Positions 59,702 to 64,000 of a stretch of DNA of 64,000 nucleotides are shown here, piece by piece (position 1 is the stretch's first letter; each line of letters starts with the position of its first letter). The notes under the pieces are model-generated. The model had not been told where the DNA came from and searched no databases. It saw only the letters and a list, made by a program, of their open reading frames with translations. The stretch is taken from NCBI GenBank assembly GCA_003215355.1, contig QCKL01000003.1:1-64000 (forward strand), written 5' to 3'. This DNA comes from Prochlorococcus sp. AG-409-O23. GTDB lineage: Bacteria; Cyanobacteriota; Cyanobacteriia; PCC-6307; Cyanobiaceae. A program made the translations under genes and the position numbers.

Positions 59702-61247
59702 AAGGAGTAGGCCATACTTCTTCAGGTATTCGATTTCTGAATAACTCGACAAGTAGCTGAACAACTTCCTCAATATCCATTCCATCAGTGACTATTTCTG
59801 ATGCATCATCTGCTCGTGTTAATGGAGCGATCTGTCTAGTGCTATCTATTTGGTCACGCTCTTTAATTTGCTCTTCTAAAGTGGTTAAACTAGGCACCCT
59901 AAAACCTCGCTCGCGTAAATCATTTGCACGTCTACGTGCACGTTCTGCTGGGCTTGCTGTGAGAAAAATCTTTAATTCTGCACCTGGGAAAACGGCAGTG
60001 CCAATATCTCGACCTTCAGCAACTAGACCACCATCAATACCCATTGCTTTTTGTTGTTCTGTAAGGGCTTTGCGGACAGGAGGTTGAGCTGCGACTAATG
60101 ACACCGCTGCAGTCACATCTGGTGAACGTATGGCCTCGGTTACGTTGTATCCATTGATAGTTACTTCTTGCTCAAGGTTTTTGGAAGGGAGAAATTCAAG
60201 TTTGAGACTGTTAAGTGCTTTGAAAAGTTCGCTCGGCTCTTGAAGATTAACGCCTTCTTTTTTGATGAGCCAGGTCACAGCTCTGTACATCGCACCTGTG
60301 TCTAGATAAAGAAGGCCAAGCCTTCTCGCAAAATTTTTTGTAACAGTACTTTTCCCTGCTCCTGCAGGTCCGTCAATAGCAACAATTGGCTTGCGAGTCA
60401 TTAGGAATGCGTGATCAATTAAACGTGTCCTTCCGCAACGGACTGAGGCTGCCAAAAGGCTCAGTGGTTGGTTGGTCTCCGTTGGTTGAAGATGGAATGG
60501 ATCTACTTTCTCTAAATACTCCACTTCCAATCCACTTTGCATTAAATAGGACTTGATTTTTTCAAGGTTGGGGATTTCTCCTTTTTTTATTCCATTAGCT
60601 GCACTAGCCAGCTGGCGAGGTAAAGCCAATGCTTTCTTTCTTTGATCCTGGCTTAAGTATTGATTTCTTGAACTCATTGCAAGCCCATCAAAATCTCTGA
60701 CTGTGGCTACGCCGAGCACTTTTACGGGTAGGTCTAGATCCTTTAGAAGATGACGCAGGATTATGAATTGTTGCCAGTCTTTTTCTCCTAAAAACAGAAC
60801 CTGGGGTTTAGTCAGATTCAATAATCGCAAGACAACAGTTGCAACTCCATCAAAGTGGCCTGCACGTTTTCCTCCACAGAGATGGGCTTGGAGAGTCGGT
60901 GGTACTTGCACTTTGAAATGAGCGTTAGGTCCTTTTGGAAAGATCTCATCAATTGAGGGGGCCCAAAGTGCATTGGCGCCGCAGTTGGAGGCGACTTCGC
61001 AGTCATGCTCTAGATCACGGGGATATGCTTGGAAATCTTCATTGGGCCCAAATTGCAAGGGGTTTACAAAAACACTTACAAGGACAACACCTGGCTTCGT
61101 GGTTGAGAATTTTTGAGCAGCTTTGATTAGTTGGCAATGTCCTTTGTGCAGTCCGCCCATAGTTGGGACGAAATTTAAATCAGACTTTTGTTGCATTCGC
61201 CACCGCCTGAGCTCACTCGTCGTTCTCAGTACAGAAAAGTTCGGCAC
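59694..61247 (-). CDS. panC-cmk: Bifunctional pantothenate synthetase / cytidylate kinase
   Basis: 517 residues in two enzymes. Residues 1-280 are PanC (FVPTMGGLHKGHCQLIKAA, VSVFVNPLQFGPNEDFQAYPRD, HLCGGKRAGHFDGVATVV, FLGEKDWQQF), which joins pantoate and beta-alanine. From about residue 285 it is CMP kinase (VAIDGPAGAGKSTVTKN, LYLDTGAMYRAVTW, GLVAEGRDIGTAVFPGAELK, RADDASEIVTDGMD). The fusion is a known cyanobacterial feature. No membrane parts. ATG at 61247; purM diverges 134 bp away. Confidence 0.97.
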   Translation of the reverse strand: MPNFSVLRTTSELRRWRMQQKSDLNFVPTMGGLHKGHCQLIKAAQKFSTTKPGVVLVSVFVNPLQFGPNEDFQAYPRDLEHDCEVASNCGANALWAPSIDEIFPKGPNAHFKVQVPPTLQAHLCGGKRAGHFDGVATVVLRLLNLTKPQVLFLGEKDWQQFIILRHLLKDLDLPVKVLGVATVRDFDGLAMSSRNQYLSQDQRKKALALPRQLASAANGIKKGEIPNLEKIKSYLMQSGLEVEYLEKVDPFHLQPTETNQPLSLLAASVRCGRTRLIDHAFLMTRKPIVAIDGPAGAGKSTVTKNFARRLGLLYLDTGAMYRAVTWLIKKEGVNLQEPSELFKALNSLKLEFLPSKNLEQEVTINGYNVTEAIRSPDVTAAVSLVAAQPPVRKALTEQQKAMGIDGGLVAEGRDIGTAVFPGAELKIFLTASPAERARRRANDLRERGFRVPSLTTLEEQIKERDQIDSTRQIAPLTRADDASEIVTDGMDIEEVVQLLVELFRNRIPEEVWPTPSN

Positions 61248-61381
61248 AATTTCAACTCAGCTTTGTGAAATGTTTGGCTTAAAGATGATGAGCTTCAGCT
61301 CAGAACGATTACTTGCATACTGGTTCAAGAGACAACTCAGAATCAAGTTCAAGTTATAAGCAGGAGGGACTCGTCTCAACT

Positions 61382-62419
61382 ATGGATTACAAGACTTCTG
61401 GCGTTGATGTCCAGGCTGGTAGGAACTTTGTTAATCGGATTAAAACCAGTGTTGAAGCTACTCACCGCTCAGACGTAATTGGAGGGATGGGAGGTTTTGG
61501 TGGCTTGATTCGAATACCCAAGGGCTTCTCCAGCCCAGTACTGGTTGCAGGCACTGATGGAGTTGGGACGAAGTTGGAATTGGCTCAGAATTACAAGGAG
61601 CACTTTGGGGTAGGGCTTGATTTAGTTGCAATGTGCGTCAACGATGTCATCACTAGCGGAGCGCAGCCCCTGTTCTTTTTGGATTACATCGCGACTGGTC
61701 TACTTGGTCCTGATGCAATGTCTGAGGTGGTGGAGGGAATCGCAGAAGGTTGCTTGAGAAGTGAATGTGCTCTATTGGGAGGAGAGACTGCTGAAATGCC
61801 AGGTTTCTATCCCAAAGGAAGGTATGACTTAGCAGGCTTTTGTGTTGCTGTAGTTGAGGAAGCGTTGATAATCGACGGAAGCAAGATGCGTGCTGGAGAT
61901 GAAATCATTGCTATTGCCAGTAGTGGAGTGCATAGCAATGGATTTAGTTTGGTTAGAAAGGTTTTGGAGTTGAAAGGGTCTGATCAAAAGACACTTTTTG
62001 GGAAAGAAAATCGGCTCTTAATAGAGGCCTTGCTTAAACCGACAACTCTTTACGGCGGCCTTGTGCAATCTCTTGTTAAGGCAAAGATTCCTCTACATGG
62101 GATGGCACACATTACAGGTGGTGGATTACCAGAAAACCTTCCTCGTTGTATCCCTCAAGGCCTAATTGCTGTCTTAGATACTCATTCTTGGCAAATCCCT
62201 GAGCTTTTTCAGTGGTTAAAGGATGCTGGAGATATCCCAGAAGTGGACTTGTGGAATACCTTCAATCTTGGAGTTGGATTTTGTTTAGTGGTATCACCTG
62301 AAGGAGTTCCTGCTGCGCTTGAGATTTGCAGAGAAGAAGAACTAGATGCTTGGTGTATGGGACGAGTGGAGCAGGCGTCTAGTTCGGGTAGTGAAATTTT
62401 GGTTGGTTTGCCTCTATGA
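61382..62419 (+). CDS. purM: Phosphoribosylformylglycinamidine cyclo-ligase
   Basis: 345 residues from ATG 61382 ([19 protein letters not shown]); the open frame from a TTG at 61313 is unlikely. Fifth purine step: closes FGAM to aminoimidazole ribonucleotide. Marks: [98 protein letters not shown]. An AGGAGG lies about 17 nt upstream of the ATG, further than ideal. Confidence 0.97.
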   Translation: MDYKTSGVDVQAGRNFVNRIKTSVEATHRSDVIGGMGGFGGLIRIPKGFSSPVLVAGTDGVGTKLELAQNYKEHFGVGLDLVAMCVNDVITSGAQPLFFLDYIATGLLGPDAMSEVVEGIAEGCLRSECALLGGETAEMPGFYPKGRYDLAGFCVAVVEEALIIDGSKMRAGDEIIAIASSGVHSNGFSLVRKVLELKGSDQKTLFGKENRLLIEALLKPTTLYGGLVQSLVKAKIPLHGMAHITGGGLPENLPRCIPQGLIAVLDTHSWQIPELFQWLKDAGDIPEVDLWNTFNLGVGFCLVVSPEGVPAALEICREEELDAWCMGRVEQASSSGSEILVGLPL

Positions 62420-62520
62420 CAAAGCTCCAACAACTTTTGGCAAGCTGTTCGATTGCATCGGAGTCCTACGAGCAATTGCTTAGTCACGCAATCCTTGATT
62501 TGCGCTAGTAATATTTTTTC

Positions 62521-63246
62521 ATGCAAGCCGAAAAACTTTTCGGCGGCTGCGTCGTTAGATCATCAATTAACTCGATGCCTTTTGATACCCCCCAGCGGCT
62601 AACACGTCGTCGTACTTCAGCAGGGCCAGTACCGCCACGTCGTCCACTTGGCATTGATGCCGATGGTAATAATTCTCATCGACAGAGCCCTAGACCAACC
62701 TTTCTGACACTTAGAGATCATGGCAAGGTTTATGTCGCTGATTTACCTAACCTTTCGGATGGCCAGTTGGCCCACATCGGGAAAGAGGCCGAAGAAGTTC
62801 TTGAAAGCCTTGAACGCAGATTGACTGATCTTGAGCGTGAGGGCGGGAATGCGCTTGGCGACAGTGACACATTTATAAAGGCCTCTACAAAAAGGGATGT
62901 AACTCTCCGTTTTATTCGGGCTATTCAGGATGAGCAGGAACATCGTCGGAATAATCCCGCATTAAAACGAGCAGCAGCTGAGTCTTTGCCAAGGACGTTC
63001 CTTGAGGTTGCTCGCCATCGTTTGCCTGGCTCTACTTTTGATTCTTTACTTAGAGAAGCTTTGGCGGCTTGCTCTCAGGAGGAAGAAGCAGATGCAGCCT
63101 CAAAAGAAGCCAAAGAAGAGCCGCCAGCTCCTGCAAAGGCACCTCAGCCGCCTGTAAAGGTTGTTCAGCTCCGCTCTTCAACTAACAGCATGCCTGTTGT
63201 AGTAAGTCCAGACCCAAACCTGAATAACAGCACTACTAGGGCTTGA
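62521..63246 (+). CDS. Hypothetical protein with basic N-terminus and low-complexity C-terminus
   Basis: 241 residues; start uncertain between ATG 62521 and ATG 62575 (MPFDTPQRLTRRRT, 223 residues), and no good ribosome site precedes either. Basic proline-rich lead (TRRRTSAGPVPPRRPLG), a helical core (LSDGQLAHIGKEAEEVLESLERRLTDLEREG, TFIKASTKRDVTLRFIRAIQDEQEHRR, LPRTFLEVARHRLPGSTFDSLLREALAAC), then an Ala/Glu/Pro-rich tail. RSSINSMP (13-20) and RSSTNSMP (218-225) repeat an octamer at opposite ends of the longer form. No family recognised. Confidence 0.7.
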   Translation: MQAEKLFGGCVVRSSINSMPFDTPQRLTRRRTSAGPVPPRRPLGIDADGNNSHRQSPRPTFLTLRDHGKVYVADLPNLSDGQLAHIGKEAEEVLESLERRLTDLEREGGNALGDSDTFIKASTKRDVTLRFIRAIQDEQEHRRNNPALKRAAAESLPRTFLEVARHRLPGSTFDSLLREALAACSQEEEADAASKEAKEEPPAPAKAPQPPVKVVQLRSSTNSMPVVVSPDPNLNNSTTRA

Positions 63247-63319
63247 AATATTTTTAGAGTTTAATTTCTTAAAGGTAAAATTGAATTTCAAATAATCTAT
63301 AATTTTTTCATTACATCAT

Positions 63320-63652
63320 TTAAATATCACCTCTAACAGTACAGCAGGCAACAATTGGTTTGTTTGGGAGGGCTTTACCTGATTTGGTGAACTCTGTACC
63401 AATTTGGTAACAATTTTGACTCAGAAATTTTTTCCCTTTAGGTGAGCTATTCTTTTCAGCCGCCTGCAAATAATTTTGGCTATTTGGGCTATATATAATC
63501 TCGCATATACGGCTCTCAGCAAACGACTCAGCTCCTTTGAATAGAAAGAGAATCCCTGTAAAGTAGATGACCTGGCAAAAGACATTAAATCGATAAGATA
63601 AAAAATTAAATCTTGCTTTAACTAAACAATTACAGCGGACTGGCTTTGGCAT
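63320..63652 (-). CDS. Possible small secreted cysteine-containing protein
   Basis: 110 residues. The segment FNVFCQVIYFTGILFLFKG (about residues 22-40) followed by AESFAES reads as a signal peptide with an AxA-like cleavage site. The mature part would be about 65 residues with four cysteines (CEIIYSPNSQNYL, QNCYQIGTEF and VACCTVRG). No known family comes to mind. The surroundings are AT-rich and gene-poor, so coding status is not certain. Confidence 0.5.
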   Translation of the reverse strand: MPKPVRCNCLVKARFNFLSYRFNVFCQVIYFTGILFLFKGAESFAESRICEIIYSPNSQNYLQAAEKNSSPKGKKFLSQNCYQIGTEFTKSGKALPNKPIVACCTVRGDI

Positions 63653-63862
63653 TCTTGCTTTTTAAAGAAATGGATGGACAATTTACTTGCCTCTCGTTCA
63701 CTCAACTTAGCGATTATAGTTGGTTTATGGCAAATCAGAGGTTTGTAAGTTTAATTATTGAGTATTGGAAAAGCATTTTCTATAGATATGTTTTCTTTTG
63801 ATGGTTTTAATTATATGAATTGGCCAATTGCTTAGAATTGATTCTTATAAGATGAATCTAAA

Positions 63863-64000
63863 ATGGCAAAGAACAAAAAATTAAAGAAATGTTCTAGTAG
63901 TCGCCGCATCCTTTGGTATGCATTTGGCGCTGCAGGTCTTGGTGCTAGGGCTCTTGCGGCATTAGCACTTATGGCAATAGCTATAAAAATGCACCCAATT
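63863..64000 (+). CDS. Partial ORF, small membrane-type protein cut by the window edge
   Basis: Open from ATG 63863 to the end (46 codons): basic lead MAKNKKLKKCSSSRRILWYA, then a hydrophobic alanine/leucine-rich helix (FGAAGLGARALAALALMAIAI). This could be a signal peptide or a single membrane anchor. The rest lies outside the window, so I cannot say more. The 210 bp before it (63653-63862) hold only a doubtful 43-codon ORF. Confidence 0.5.
   Translation, partial: MAKNKKLKKCSSSRRILWYAFGAAGLGARALAALALMAIAIKMHPI

Noticed and set aside
63670..63801. 43-codon plus-strand ORF near the right end
   Set aside because: Composition rich in F, Y and S with no pattern, AT-rich context and no ribosome site.

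Overview
The window looks like chromosome of a marine picocyanobacterium, most probably Prochlorococcus (inference). The sequence shows a photosystem I gene (psaC), an NdhS-like NDH-1 subunit, a heme oxygenase-pebA-pebB bilin cluster, an RpaB-type response regulator, the cyanobacterial panC-cmk fusion, moderate AT richness, very short intergenic spaces and many overlapping gene ends. No transposase, integrase, prophage or CRISPR array is visible. Almost everything is housekeeping.

Layout. 1-3553 is a leftward block: cysE (cut by the window edge), a GntR-type regulator, infC, miaA. 3718-6857 is rightward: gyrB, a small SH3-like secreted protein and two tandem crcB genes, the second running antisense into glutathione peroxidase. 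7307-9827 holds mgtE and a group 2 sigma factor. 9812-13120 is a leftward accessory patch: an alpha/beta hydrolase and two paralogous family 2 glycosyltransferases whose last 320 bp are identical. 13186-18089 holds mutY, a PfkB sugar kinase, tsaE, ahcY and a DedA protein. 18098-22135 holds ssb, mreBCD and rpaB. 22207-28654 holds lysS, small conserved proteins, smpB, ruvB, a TPR protein and an M20 amidohydrolase. A TPP riboswitch precedes thiC (28722-30262).

30324-40419 carries a UDP-glucuronate decarboxylase, tkt-fabF-acpP, psaC, glmS, manC, rimM, ndhS and rnc. Then come rnpB, tRNA-Arg(CCU), two small hypothetical genes, glgP, a CPA2 antiporter, another alpha/beta hydrolase and an aldose-epimerase-like protein. 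glcE and glcF (glycolate oxidation) flank an oppositely oriented four-carbon acid sugar kinase. icd is followed by a GtrB-type polyprenyl-phosphate glycosyltransferase that converges on a GtrA-YdjC/ChbG fusion protein. The right end has ho1-pebA-pebB, a low-molecular-weight phosphatase, panC-cmk, purM and three poorly known ORFs.

The most interesting points are: the GtrB-like synthase facing a flippase-deacetylase fusion at 53763-56049, a plausible compact envelope aminosugar pathway; the glycosyltransferase pair with a perfect 320-bp shared 3' end; the sugar kinase inserted between glcE and glcF; several start-codon-sharing or antisense gene overlaps; and a perfect palindrome directly in front of the glmS start codon.
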